Positions 1 to 12,728 are shown, numbered from the stretch's first letter. The stretch: 64,000 bases of DNA from Pilasporangium apinafurcum (GCA_001600495.1 BCKE01000040.1:247644-311643), one strand, 5' to 3'. Notes: generated by a model from the sequence alone, not told the origin. Numbers and translations: made by a program.

Positions 1-690
1 GTCTTGGTGGTTTTCAAAATAGTCATTGTTGTGAAGACGTATCTGTAGGCACATCCACTTACACAACCGGGAGTAGAACGTCAATCGGTTGCTGACTTGA
101 AAATTCTGCCTTGCTTGTTGAGCGATCATAACCAACATCTGACTCATATAGGGTTTTTTTCTGTCAGCTCATAAACTGAAGGGTGTTGGGTGCTGTAAAG
201 GTCTAGACTGGTCTTCAAGTCAGAATGAACCTCTCTGTTGCCGGCCAAGTTGGCTATTGCAGATGTGCATCGATTGAAAAAGTTATTATCCAATGGAGGA
301 AGTTCTTCCCCAGCTTCCAATACACGCAGAACATGGACGAATGCCAGCATAGATGCCTCACATGCTATTCTTGAGCAAAGTCGCAAAGCCTCATCAATCT
401 TTTTCGCCATTCTTTTGTCTTTGCAAAACTTTCCCCACCCAGTCTTCACAGTGGTGTATACGCTTTGCTATTGTCGAGCTTTTCGCTCCGCAAAACCCGG
501 ACGGGCTCTCTGTTTTTTAGTGGTGTTCTCTTCAGTACCGTTGCTTGTTGATGCCATTTTATCACAACGTTCAAAAACAAGGACGCCTCGTAGTTGGTTT
601 GATGTTTTGATTATGCTGTTTCTCAAAGCTGCAGTTCTTTCTATCTTGGCAAATGGTGTTGAAGTAACACTCAATGGATGACTGCTAGGA
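1..690 (-). pseudogene. Broken gene of unknown family (runs off the left edge)
   Basis: I do not recognise this protein. On the minus strand one frame runs from about 690 to 450 and on to 144, interrupted by a single in-frame TAG at about 468-470. Before the stop it is basic (KKQRARPGFAERKARQ); after it comes a helical region containing RIACEASMLAFVHVLRVLE. Near 144-160 the frame ends, and an adjacent frame continues to position 1 with a plausible sequence rich in Q, R and hydrophobic residues (for example RLTFYSRLCKWMCLQIRLHN). The switch falls at a run of seven A, where one extra A would join the frames, so either an indel or a sequencing error broke it. One stop plus one homopolymer frameshift in an otherwise codon-like sequence suggests a decaying, probably transposon-borne gene. 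The C-terminal part lies outside the window, so any catalytic domain cannot be seen. Confidence 0.45.
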
Positions 691-726
691 TGTGAGGTGG
701 TAAATACTTGAATTCAATACGCTTCG

Positions 727-942
727 CTATTGAGAAGCCGGAAACGATTCATTCAAGAGATACCACCGAAATGAGAAACTCTCAAACTCCTGAGAAGTAC
801 CTTGTGTATACTTGATTTTTTTAACTCCATATATCTTAACCTTTTTTCCCCACCCAAGGTGTATAATTGCATTTTTCTGGAAACGCGATTGATTGTCAAC
901 ATGGCCTTTCAAGATGATTGCACACACAGCAACAGCCACCAA
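727..942 (-). other. Short open frame upstream of the broken gene, unassigned
   Basis: A 71-codon minus-strand frame ends at 727, just upstream of the broken gene at 1-690. It has mixed hydrophobic and basic content and no motif I recognise. The words around its stop (CAATAGCGAAGCGTAT) and around the internal stop of the neighbour (CAATAGCAAAGCGTAT) match at 15 of 16 bases, which may be chance or a small duplication. It could be a 5-prime exon or remnant of the same mobile gene. Confidence 0.15.
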
Positions 943-1257
943 GAAGTCTCTCCATCCAATGAATCCTAAAGTCTACTCTCAAGGCAATCTTTATTCCCTA
1001 CATCATTTGTACAACGCATTGTATAAGTGGGGAATAAAGGTTAAAGTCTATCGCTTAAATAACTCTTGACGTGCTGAGTTCCGTCATCACACTGAGTAGT
1101 AACTCCTGTCGCGGAAGCAGGCTGCCGTTGGTGTCGATTAAAATATGGATGTGATGTCTATATTTACAGCCCAATCGAAATGTATCCTTTCGGTTGGTTT
1201 TGTGTATTTATAGCATCGTATAATCAATTTAAATAGCACTATGCTGTGGTCTGGGAT

Positions 1258-1516
1258 TTTTTTCGGGTCTAGCGCAGGTTTTATTTAGCTCTGTGGTTCA
1301 TCACTTGCCAAACCTGATCAAGGTAGGTAAAAAAAAAATTGCATACCCAGAGACAAAAATAGAAATAAAAAAGGCAATCACATACGAAAATCATTCGAAA
1401 ATATTTTTTTGTTACTGTTCTGCTCGGGTCTGAAATAATAAAATAAATTACCACCAATACTCTCACAACTAAACCATATCCGAGACCAGATCAGAACTGT
1501 GCTAGACCCGAAAAAA
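1258..1516. mobile_element. MITE-like element with 20-bp terminal inverted repeats
   Basis: The left end (1258-1277) begins TTTTTTCGGGTCTAGC and the right end (1497-1516) is its inverse with one mismatch in 20 bases. The interior is AT-rich with no coding frame and has a third CGGGTCTG-type word near 1427. Size (259 bp), terminal inverted repeats and lack of coding fit a non-autonomous DNA transposon. No clear target-site duplication is visible; the base next to each end is compatible only with a very short one. It lies 250 bp upstream of the calcium pump start codon, so it may sit within that promoter region. The rest of 943-1766 shows nothing else I can name. Confidence 0.55.
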
Positions 1517-1766
1517 TGTAACTTTGGGAGGATGAAGATAAAGATAGCCTATGCTACATCACGCATAGAATTTAGTGGCACACCGTGAAACCAACACTCC
1601 AAGAAGGCGGCTTCGACATCAAGAACGGGGGGCCACAGAGAGAGAAACGACTCAGGCGTGACAAGGACGCATCGCTCCAGCCACGGTCCCGACCGAGTGC
1701 TTGCAGAGCGTGAGGGAGGAGGAAGAAAGTGAACCAACACAGGAGAGAAGTAAACCTTGAAGCGCC

Positions 1767-4700
1767 ATGATCCATTCTGAACAGCCCGGCGGGGGCGGCC
1801 CGTTCAAGCTGATGACGGGAGACTTGATCCGGCTGATCGAAACAAGCCACGAACATCAAGCTGAGCAACTCGCCAAACTTGGTGGGATTTCTGGGGTCGC
1901 AGCGGCGCTTGGGGTTGATATTCACCAAGGTTTAGACACAAATAACAAAACCGACCTGAAAAAGCGCGAAGACACCTTTGGGTCCAACTATATCCCACCG
2001 CCACGATCTAAAGGGCTGATTGAGCTAATGTGGGACGCCTTTCAGGACTTGACCATCATTGTCTTAACTATCTCTGGGACCGTATCCATCGTCCTGTCAG
2101 TTACAGTCGGAGATCACCCTGACACAGGCTGGATTGAAGGTGCTTGCATTATCTTTGCGGTCTTTATTGTGACGTTTGTGACGGCAATCAATGATTACCA
2201 GAAAGAAGCCCAATTCCGATCATTGAACGCAGTCAAAGAAGACGAGAAAATCAAAGTTATACGCAACGGCGTGCCTGCCGAAGTGGGCAAGTTTGGGCTT
2301 GTCGTTGGTGACATTGTGCGCGTAGACTTGGGCGACATCATACCCGCAGATGGCATCGTCTTTGACGAGAAAGAACTGAAACTTGATGAAAGTGCCATGA
2401 CTGGCGAATCGGATTTGATGGTGAAGAATCCAGAGAATCCATTCCTTCTCTCGGGTACCAAGGTGATGGAAGGACTCGGCAAGATGCTGGTTGTGTGTGT
2501 GGGTGAGAACTCGCAGGCCGGTATCATCAAGAAACTCATTCTCGGGAAAGCTGCGAAGAAAGAGGAAAAGAAAGACGCACCGTCTAAGGCTGTAGAGCCG
2601 GTGACCCCTGCGCCTCAGGCTACCCACGTCCAAGCAGAAGAACCACCGAAGGCGAACGGTACGGTTGAACAGAAGGAAGAGTACGATGATGGTGAGACGC
2701 AGTCACCCCTCGAGGCCAAGCTCTATCGGTTGACAATACTGATCGGTAAATTGGGTACGGCTGTCGCATTAGCAGTGTTTTTCATCATGTCGATTCGGTT
2801 TTCCATCGACAAGTTCTCTGGGGACAATAAACAGGAGTGGAAGAACAAGTACATCAGCACTTACTTGCAATATTTCATCACAGCTATTACGGTCTTGGTC
2901 GTCGCAATCCCTGAGGGGTTACCTCTCGCAGTTACAATTTCGTTGGCGTATTCAGTCAAGAAAATGCTGCTCGACAACAACCTCGTACGTCACTTGGATG
3001 CGTGTGAGACCATGGGCAGCGCCACAACGATCTGTTCGGACAAAACTGGAACACTTACAACCAATCGCATGACGGTTATGCAAGTCTGGATCGGTGGACA
3101 AGAGTTTTCTGCGGCTTCCCAGGTTGCCGATGAAATGTCCGAGGCCATGAAAGATGTCTTTTGCAACGGTATTTGCATCAACTCGACTGCTGAGATTCTG
3201 CCGCCGAAAGCTGCGGGTGCACAACCTGAACACACAGGCAACAAAACCGAGTGTGCACTACTCCAATTTGTACGCGATTGCGGTGTGGAGTACCCAGGAG
3301 TACGTGCCAACACCGAGATTGGCCACATGTTGACGTTTAGCAGCAAGAAGAAACGCATGTCAGTCGTTGTCAAGAAATCCGCAACAACATGTCGCATCTA
3401 CACAAAGGGTGCGACTGAGGTCGTGCTAGGGCTCTGCAACAAGATGAAGCGAATGGACGGATCCGTAGCGAGTCTTGACTCGAACCAAAAAGCGATTATT
3501 GGAAACTCGATCATTGAAAAATATGCCTCCCAGGGGTATCGCACGTTGTGTTTGTCGTATCGCGATGTCGATTGCTCCGCTGATGAAATCAGCAAATGGC
3601 TAGATGACGATATAGAAATGGATTTGACCTGCATTGCCATCGTAGGAATTGAGGATCCTGTGCGTAAGGAGGTACCTGATTCTATCCGCCTCTGTCATCG
3701 TGCAGGTATTGTGGTGCGCATGGTCACAGGAGACAATATTTCGACTGCACGATCGATCGCAGGCAAGTGTGGTATCATCACACCAAACGACGGGTCGCTG
3801 GTCATCGAGGGTCAAGAATTTCGCACACGCGTGCTGGACGGAAAAGGGAATATTATTCAAGCGGAATTTGACAAGATTTGGCCGAAACTGCGTGTTATGG
3901 CGAGGTCTTCGCCCAAGGACAAATATACCCTCGTGACCGGACTCATGCAGTCCAATTTGATGCCGTATGGCCCACAGATCGTTGCCGTCACAGGTGATGG
4001 CACAAATGATGCACCAGCTCTTAAAAAAGCCAATGTGGGTTTTGCGATGGGTATCAGTGGTACCGCTGTCTCCAAAGATGCTTCGGATATTATCTTGATG
4101 GACGACAACTTCACGTCGATCGTGAGTGCGATCAAGTGGGGACGGAATGTCTATGACTCAATCGCCAAGTTCTTACAATTCCAGTTGACTGTCAACGTCG
4201 TCGCCATTGCGCTGGCGTTTCTTGGAGCTGTGATTTTGGAACAATCACCGCTCACGGCGGTACAAATGCTGTGGGTGAACTTGATTATGGACTCGTTTGC
4301 ATCACTCGCCTTGGCAACAGAGCCTCCAACACCAGCGCTATTGGAACGCCGACCATATCCAAAGACCAAACCATTGCTGTCAAAGGTGATGACAAAACAC
4401 ATCTTGGGCCAGTCGATATATCAACTGATAGTGCTGTTGGTCTTAACATTTGTGGGTGAGAAAATCCTCGACATTCCATCTGGAAGATACGAAGACTTAG
4501 ACGAGGACAAGCAACACGAACCAACACAGCACATGACTGTCGTGTTCAATACCTTTGTGTGGATGCAGCTCTTCAACGAACTTAATTGCCGCAAGATCCA
4601 CGACGAATTGAACATTCTGGACGGTATCATGGGCAATCGTGTATACATTTACGTCTGTATCTTCCAGGTCGCCATGCAGCTCTTGATCGTACAATGCACA

Positions 4701-4955
4701 GGGACATTTTTCAATTGCGAGCCATTAACAGCCACCCAGTGGGGGTTTTCGATCGGCGTGGGCGCCATCTCGTTGCCGTTGGGACTGGCGCTACGGTGCT
4801 TCTCTGCGAAACGACTACCGGGCTGGATGGCGATCTGCTCGGATGCTGATGCTGTTGACATTCAACAAGGCAGTCAACGCGAGCTGGTGCCTGCACATAG
4901 CAGTGTCATGAAGGCTGTCAAGAAAGGTGCCTCGGCAAGAAACACGATGGGTTAA
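1767..4955 (+). CDS. Plasma-membrane-type (P2B) calcium-transporting ATPase
   Basis: Single-exon gene, 1062 aa. It pumps Ca2+ out of the cytosol (to the outside or a vacuole) using ATP. Visible P-type ATPase landmarks in order: actuator-loop TGES (212-215), PEGLP in membrane helix 4 (from 382), phosphorylation motif DKTGTLT with Asp425, nucleotide-binding region, and hinge GDGTNDAP (743-750). About ten membrane segments fit the sequence. The A-domain to helix 3 linker (about 255-315) is long and rich in K, E and P, as in PMCAs. Only about 45 residues follow the last helix, with a basic VMKAVKKGAS stretch; animal PMCAs usually carry a much longer calmodulin-binding tail, so regulation may differ. 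The first ATG gives a family-like N-terminus ending in the P2B-type region ahead of helix 1. No frameshift is seen. Confidence 0.95.
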   Translation: MIHSEQPGGGGPFKLMTGDLIRLIETSHEHQAEQLAKLGGISGVAAALGVDIHQGLDTNNKTDLKKREDTFGSNYIPPPRSKGLIELMWDAFQDLTIIVLTISGTVSIVLSVTVGDHPDTGWIEGACIIFAVFIVTFVTAINDYQKEAQFRSLNAVKEDEKIKVIRNGVPAEVGKFGLVVGDIVRVDLGDIIPADGIVFDEKELKLDESAMTGESDLMVKNPENPFLLSGTKVMEGLGKMLVVCVGENSQAGIIKKLILGKAAKKEEKKDAPSKAVEPVTPAPQATHVQAEEPPKANGTVEQKEEYDDGETQSPLEAKLYRLTILIGKLGTAVALAVFFIMSIRFSIDKFSGDNKQEWKNKYISTYLQYFITAITVLVVAIPEGLPLAVTISLAYSVKKMLLDNNLVRHLDACETMGSATTICSDKTGTLTTNRMTVMQVWIGGQEFSAASQVADEMSEAMKDVFCNGICINSTAEILPPKAAGAQPEHTGNKTECALLQFVRDCGVEYPGVRANTEIGHMLTFSSKKKRMSVVVKKSATTCRIYTKGATEVVLGLCNKMKRMDGSVASLDSNQKAIIGNSIIEKYASQGYRTLCLSYRDVDCSADEISKWLDDDIEMDLTCIAIVGIEDPVRKEVPDSIRLCHRAGIVVRMVTGDNISTARSIAGKCGIITPNDGSLVIEGQEFRTRVLDGKGNIIQAEFDKIWPKLRVMARSSPKDKYTLVTGLMQSNLMPYGPQIVAVTGDGTNDAPALKKANVGFAMGISGTAVSKDASDIILMDDNFTSIVSAIKWGRNVYDSIAKFLQFQLTVNVVAIALAFLGAVILEQSPLTAVQMLWVNLIMDSFASLALATEPPTPALLERRPYPKTKPLLSKVMTKHILGQSIYQLIVLLVLTFVGEKILDIPSGRYEDLDEDKQHEPTQHMTVVFNTFVWMQLFNELNCRKIHDELNILDGIMGNRVYIYVCIFQVAMQLLIVQCTGTFFNCEPLTATQWGFSIGVGAISLPLGLALRCFSAKRLPGWMAICSDADAVDIQQGSQRELVPAHSSVMKAVKKGASARNTMG

Positions 4956-5847
4956 GAAGAGTAGAACGCGAGGTTGGCGAGTGTATATGGGATGGGGGCA
5001 GAGACAGATGCATCCATGTGGTCGTCGACTGGGAATATGAAGGAGCGAGAATGACGTGTCGGCGACAATTTTGCGCTTTTATTTTCTCATGAATGCGTTT
5101 CTGCAGCCTGGTTTTCACACGCACATGCGGCCGTCGTACAGCAAGCTAGGAATTTAGTTGCTGGCGAGAAGAATATCCACACTTCTTTATTATTTTCCAT
5201 TATATGTATCTATACAAACATATACTTCATCTTCATAAACCATATCATCACTATTTACGATTTTCTCCGCAAGGGCTCACACTCAAGAGTGACCACGTCT
5301 TCATATAATTTCCACCATACGCTTTCCTGACTGTCGACAGCATCGCACGAAGCGTTTATTCGTTTTTATCGAGCAACTCGAAGTCGTTAGAATGAAATCA
5401 CGATCGCTTGCGATCTTCTAGGAGATCCAGCCTTTTGAAGGGTGGAAAGAAGAAAGGGCAGCCAATAAAAGAGCATTGTGGTTGGATGATACGCATTCGA
5501 TTTTTTCTCTGGTAGATTCGATTTTGGTGGATATACCTCCTTCTACTGTCAGATATGGTCCATGTCTCATGATCTTAATCTTTAAAAAAAGGATAAAAGT
5601 CACTAATGAGAGGCTGCTTATACCTATAATAAGAATTCATTGCACCGAAAGCAAAGGGAATGCTAGTTATCAAACCGTTGATTGGTTAGAGATCTATTAA
5701 ATCTACCAATCAGCGTTCAATATAGCTCCTGGACTTACAAATGGGGGTAACAGCAAAAGAGAGCTGGTCACAACTGAAAAGGAAATCAAGTGCTAGAGGC
5801 ACCACTTGCTCTCTTTTTCGTCTTCCTCGTGGCAGTTCGGCGAGAAA
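4956..5847. other. Intergenic, non-coding
   Basis: No gene is supported here. It holds the 3-prime region of the calcium pump and the 5-prime region of the SPX-MFS gene. One imperfect hairpin is present: GATTGGTTAGA (5680-5690) against TCTACCAATC (5702-5711), a CCAAT-box-like word in both orientations about 140 bp before the SPX-MFS start. Short open frames in this stretch show no protein-like composition. Confidence 0.5.
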
Positions 5848-8191
5848 ATGGTGCAGTTTGCCAAGAAGTTAGCTGCTGTACAACGGCCTGAATGGAAAGG
5901 GTATGTTTGCCTCTACTATAAAAGATGTGATGATTGATAACCACAAACATATTTGCAAATGTTGAAAAGCAGTGATGGTTGGTGATTGCTCTTTGCTGTT
6001 GTGTAGACATTACCTGGAGTACAAGCAACTGAAAAAAAGACTGAAGAAAGTGATTATCGCCACAAGTGAGGATCCCTATACTGGCCGTATCGAGCAGCTA
6101 GGTTTCGAACGCGCACTAGACTCCGAAATCGAGAAAGTAGTACTCTTTTTCCTTACGAAGCAAGGCGAATTTGCGAAAACCTTGGCGGAACTGCGCCGGA
6201 AACAGTATCAATTGGCAGAAAATGACATGGAAGCGATGCATTCGATTTCTGACATGTAGGATTTGTCGTTGATAGCGTGTTTGCTAGGTCCATGCTGATC
6301 ATGGTGATATTTGTGGTTTCTTTTGCCAAAGGTACCGCTCGGTTGGGGATGAGCTCGTAAAATTGCTTCATTTCGTAGAATTGAATGCTACGGGGATTCG
6401 AAAAATCCTCAAGAAACATGATAAAACCGTTAAGGAACACAAGATCATGGGGACGTACCTCTCATCTCGAACAGATTCACAAGCGTCGCACATGCAACAA
6501 CTTTACCATGACGAAGGCATTTCGGCTATCATCGCCACTATTCGTAATGCATTGACAGATCTACGGAAGTTGGAGGTAAGATAGTCATGTGCATGATTAG
6601 CTACACGAATTATTTCCATATCGAATTCGGCATACTCACATGTAGCATGTTGTAGATGCAATTGACTGCAGATTCCATGGATGGTGGTGGTGCGAACATG
6701 ATCATAACGCGCTCGATTTCTGAAGATGAGCCAGTGCTGAACAAAATTTCGCTGGCAAGAAGACGCTTGCAGCAGTCTACTACCTACGTGAAGCGTATTG
6801 CGCTCCAGGCGCTGATTTTCGATGGTGAAACGTCGGAAGATGAAGATGAAGCCACGTACGAGGCCTTCAAACGCCTCAAGTCATCGGAGATGTCTCGATT
6901 CATCAATATGCTCTGTACGTTTTTGTACATGACCAACTACTACATTGTCGCACCAACAAGTGGTGATTATGCGGCTCAACTGGGTGCGGAAGCTTCGATG
7001 AGTGGTGTAATTGTCGGTATGACTCCTGTAGCTTCACTCGCGAGTGCGGTTCTCTATAGTTGGTGGGCAAACCGATCGTATAAATCGCCCCTTGTGTTTG
7101 CTACTGTGTGCCTGGTCATCGGTAATTTCCTCTATGGTATTGCTCTTCATTATAACAGCATTACCATGGCCATTACCGGCCGTCTCCTCAATGGTTTTGG
7201 TGGTGCACGAGCGATCAATCGTCGATACATTGCTGATAACTACTCACGTGAGGAACGGACGCAAGCATCAGCGCTTTTTGTGACAGCGAGCGCGCTGGGT
7301 ATGGCTGCGGGTCCTGCGTTAGCTGCAGCATTGGACTATGTCCCGGATTTTTCCATCTTTGGCGTCATGATCACCGTGGAAACTGCCCCTGGTTGGATCA
7401 TGTTTGTGTTTTGGATGATTTACCTCTTCCTCACCATCTTTTATTTCAGTGAATCGGATCGCCATGAACGTGAGTTGTTCATGGAAAACCGCCGATCGTT
7501 TGTCTCCTCTATGGAGGCCGGGCACAATGCAACTGAGACAACTGCTCTTCTGGCTACTCGTGCGCAGGAACCCCAAAAATCTCAGCCGCTATCATCCCTT
7601 CGGCACAATGTCCCGGTTGTTATATCACTTTTGATCTACGTGGTGCTCAAGTTAGTTCTGGAGTGCCTCATCACTGCCAGTTCTACGATTGCCCAGTACT
7701 ATTTCGAGTGGAATTCGACAAAATCAGGTTTCTATCTCGCAGCCTTAGGGCTGTTAATGTTCCCGGCTAATTTGTTCGTGAGTTGGCTCAGCTATCGGTA
7801 TGAAGATCGGGAGATGATGATCTTGTCCGAGATCATGATGTTCGTGGGTGTCGGAATAATTGTCAATTACGGACACTACACAATCGTACAATTTTTCATG
7901 GGTGGAGTGATCATCTTCATATCCACGAACGTCCTTGAAGGTGTCAATATGTCGCTCTTGTCCAAGACTATCCCAAAGTCATTCGCCAAGGGTACTTTCA
8001 ACTCGGGTTTATTGGCTACAGAGGCTGGTACATTTGGACGAGCATTAGGCGATGTCGCCATTACTATTGTCGGTTTACCTGGCATCCAATATGTGCTCAA
8101 TTGGACTTTCGTCCCGCTCATCTTTGTCAGTTTGCTGACGACAATCCTTACAATTCGTGTTTACGCCAAGTTAGCAACACATGATGACTAG
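5848..8191 (+). CDS. SPX-MFS family transporter (vacuolar phosphate transporter type)
   Basis: Four exons: 5848-5900, 6007-6255, 6332-6575, 6656-8191, all GT-AG, joining in frame to 693 aa. Residues 1 to about 160 form an SPX domain: the start MVQFAKKL, then LEYKQLKKRLKK and, after intron 2, ELNATGIRKILKKHDK, which carries the conserved basic residues that bind inositol pyrophosphates. Residues about 240-690 are a major facilitator domain with about 12 helices, including the family hallmark GFGGARAINRRYIAD. Plant and fungal relatives (PHT5/VPT class) load phosphate into the vacuole, with SPX sensing phosphate status; transport of phosphate is inferred from that. The start is fixed by the SPX N-terminus, since downstream ATGs would delete it. 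Each exon junction restores a conserved motif, so the structure is well supported. Confidence 0.92.
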
Positions 8192-8316
8192 CTAAGTGAA
8201 AATAGTGCTCAGTGATTCTCAAATCCCAATCCATACACTCCTTGGCATCTATTAATGCAGTACTTGGTACTTCCTGAGGCCGCTTTCGTTGTCACTTGTC
8301 AAATTTGTAATGGTCT

Positions 8317-9981
<1,665 letters not shown>

Positions 9982-10329
9982 TTTCGGCAATTGAATGTTC
10001 CTGATCTCCAGTTTCTGTAGACGTGAGAAGTAGCGATAAAAAGTAGTGGTAAGGAGGTTGAAGTTCGTGCAAATGAATTTCAACCAATCACCTTCTTATC
10101 GTCACACTGTGACCCTTTTTAAAAGAACATTTTGTGCTATAGTAGATCATATAATTATCCCAAAACTAGAAAATAGAGAATAAATCAGTTTCTACAAAAA
10201 AAATACGATCATCGTTTTTTTCTGTGATATCCCAAATTTATGAAATTTTTCTTATTTTTTTAGTGGCGTTGTATAATCAGTTTATAAACGTAAACCTACT
10301 ATTGTAAAAAAATATTTAGCATTAATTAA

Positions 10330-10987
10330 CACCCATTCTCTGTAAGAACTGGGCTTAAAAAAATGATCCTAGAACATTCACCATATTGCGGAATTTATCA
10401 TATCGACCTGAAACTTTGATCCTAGATTCTTTTATATGTTGAAAAAGATATGGTTAAGTTTCGTAGTTGAAGTCTTAGTAGTTNCGCCATTANTCAGTCA
10501 TGTGGTGTGCTATCCCCTGTAATGTCATTCATATCTGACCAAAGTGGCCGTTGCAATTAAGCAATAAATATGTGGACTTTTTATGACCTCATATAATCCC
10601 TAAAGAGTATTTAGAAAGAAATCGCCCCTATATCGTGCCGCAGACTGTCAATAGTGAGGAAAAATATTTGTTCGTATTCTATGAACAATAGCATTTACAT
10701 TTGTCATGCCTTTTTTATCTCACAAAGGGTAAATAANTTTGGTCCCACTATCTTGGAAATCTACTTTTGGAGTTACGGCCACTTTGATTCCAATGGTAGC
10801 TTTGAGTGCATGCTGCAGAAGTGCACTTACATGAACAAAAATTTACACACCACTACTGCTCATAAATGTTTGATAGCTATGAAATTGTATGTTTTTTGCA
10901 CTTATTTATCAATTTCCGGAATATTCAACAACTCCATTTACCATACAATTCGCTCCGTTTACACCCANTTCTTACAGAGAATAGGTG
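10330..10987. mobile_element. TTAA-flanked MITE, probably piggyBac-type
   Basis: Terminal inverted repeats of 24 bp: the left end starts CACCCATTCTCTGTAAGAA and the right end (10964-10987) is its inverse, differing at one base plus one N. Both sides carry TTAA immediately outside (10326-10329 and 10988-10991), the target duplication typical of piggyBac elements. The interior is AT-rich without a transposase; CAAAGTGGCCG near 10542 and its inverse near 10775 sit at about equal distance from the two ends, hinting that the arms were longer. A dead piggyBac transposase lies 5 kb away, but shared ends with it were not found. Three Ns occur inside the element and one in its right repeat. The rest of 10,082-11,640 shows no gene. 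Confidence 0.65.
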
Positions 10988-11484
10988 TTAAAAGAGATTC
11001 ACAATATGATATTAACAAATGCATATATAAAATTTCGACGACAAATTGCCGCAGTTTGCCGTGGTAAGTTTCCACAGTTTTTAGGTAGGTAATTTTACGA
11101 ATAGCGAGATTTATCGGGAGGCAAATTACTGTACAATAGATTCCCTAAGTCCAAAGTCGACACCCCCAACCAACTCTTATTGGTAATTTATAATCTTCAG
11201 GCCAAAAGCTAAACATTTATGTTTTAAAAATCATATAAAATAGCCTAGTTCGCGGGATATAAGCAAATAAATAGTTTAGAAGTCTTGAGAGAGATTTTAT
11301 GAGTATCTAAAGCGCAATTTACACGTGTAGGATGGAATGTTGCGTTGTGCCCAATGGTGATATCATGTTCATACGCCTATTATGTCGCAATCGATAAGCG
11401 TGCTCTTTTTCTACGACTTTAGGATGCTGTGGATCGATAACGAGCCAGCACAAGTTTGTGTAATTTAAATCATCCTGCAACGAT

Positions 11485-11610
11485 GTGATCGCCAGTGGAC
11501 GAGCACAGGAGATGAAGGCGGCAACGAGGTTGAGACAGCAAATGGAGGAAAAAACAAATGAGACAATCAGGCAGAGGAAGTTTAACTGGATTGAAAGAGC
11601 GCAAATTAAA
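11485..11610 (+). other. Short coiled-coil-like coding remnant
   Basis: A plus-strand frame encodes a strongly charged, helical stretch (MKAATRLRQQMEEKTNETI and onward, ending near KKMKR). It looks protein-like but is isolated, without flanking exons I can join, and lies in the repeat island. It may be the C-terminal part of a dead transposon protein. A long antisense frame across the same bases is hydrophobic and is probably its shadow. Confidence 0.2.
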
Positions 11611-11640
11611 AAAATGAAAAGAACTATATCCATCAAACTG

Positions 11641-11672
11641 CTGCACTGTAATGGGTCTCCATTACATTGCAG
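11641..11672. repeat. Near-perfect 32-bp palindrome containing TGTAATGG / CCATTACA
   Basis: Two 14-base arms with one mismatch flank a 4-base loop (GTCT). The core TGTAATGG...CCATTACA starts with TG and ends with CA, like LTR ends. A 19 of 20 match to the core, in the opposite orientation, is at 24253-24272, and a partial copy (GGTCTCCATTACA) is at 12171-12183. Between here and 12,565 nothing else stands out. Confidence 0.5.
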
Positions 11673-12565
11673 ACTCACCCAGGTCTCCATGTGCAGTTGC
11701 TCATTGCTTACACTTAGTCCGTAAATAAACATATTTTACCATACACAGAAGAAATAGCAAAAGTCACTATTTGCATGTTATTTAAGAGAAAACATTCCTT
11801 AGGCATGGGAATTTGTATAACTACCTGTATCCGGACTGGATACTCGAATATCAGTAATTCATATTTCTAGATAGCTTTATTAAATGCGATAACTCAGTTC
11901 CTAAGTTTTCTCCAAAAGAGTAAGTCTCTTTCAATCCTTCTCTTTCCTTTGTACGCTTCCTCATGTGTGCATACAGCGCACATTAGTAATGAGAGTTATC
12001 TCTTTACAGTGTTGATGGTACTTGTCGTGTCGAAATATTATGTCATCTGGGACAAGTACGTGATCGACTTTAAGATGGATCTAAATACGTTCGTCTAAGT
12101 CTTCTTTTTTGGATTGGAGGTCGTAATTTAGATATCTTGATAAAGCATTGACAAGGATGTTGTGCAAATAGGTCTCCATTACATATTCCACGAACAATTC
12201 ATAGCTGTTCTTCAGCTGCCTTGGCAGGGCTTGTACAAATTTTTCCGTGATCGTTACCCAATCAGGTTAGAAAATTTGTTTATCATTCCAAGAATGTTTC
12301 TAGCATTTCACAAGTGTCTCATGTCTGTGCTGTGATAAGAGATTCTTTCCTAAAACCCAACTAAACCCCGTACCACCATATGATACTCCTAGTGAAAAAA
12401 AGAAACAGACAACACTCAATGGAATCAACCAATCTGGCTTCACCTTCACAACCATAAAGTGTACTAATCATAGTTAGGCTCCAAGCCCATCGTTTTAACA
12501 ATTTGGGCAAGCTGTCTTTACAATATTAGTTTGTTATCTAATTGTAACAGGAACAAATCTGTAGG

Positions 12566-12581
12566 GATAGCTTGGCCGAGT
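12566..12581 (+). pseudogene. 5-prime fragment of tRNA-Ser
   Basis: Sixteen bases (GATAGCTTGGCCGAGT) match the first 16 bases of the intact tRNA-Ser at 12648 with one difference. The match stops in the D-loop. It lies 82 bp upstream of the intact copy in the same orientation, so it is probably a remnant of a tandem copy. Confidence 0.5.
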
Positions 12582-12647
12582 TCACGTAGTCTGTATTACC
12601 AATACGACTTAGTCTTCTCCTTACCTACGTCGAGTAGTATACACAAG

Positions 12648-12728
12648 GACAGCTTGGCCGAGTGGTTAAGGCGATGGACTTGAAATCCATTGGGGTAACC
12701 CGCGTGAGTTCAAACCTCACAGCTGTCG
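12648..12728 (+). tRNA. tRNA-Ser (anticodon UGA)
   Basis: 81 bases that fold as a class II tRNA: acceptor GACAGCT with AGCTGTC, D-stem GCC/GGC, anticodon stem ATGGA/TCCAT around loop CTTGAAA (anticodon TGA), a long variable arm as expected for serine, and T-stem GTGAG/CTCAC. Discriminator base is G. Internal A and B boxes are present (TGGCCGAGTGG, GTTCAAAC). No T-run terminator follows closely: the first TTTT is about 125 bp downstream, unlike the copy at 13302. Confidence 0.95.

Noticed and set aside
11319-11732. 137-codon hydrophobic minus-strand frame
   Set aside because: It is antisense to a charged helical frame; hydrophobic shadows of Lys/Glu-rich coding are common.
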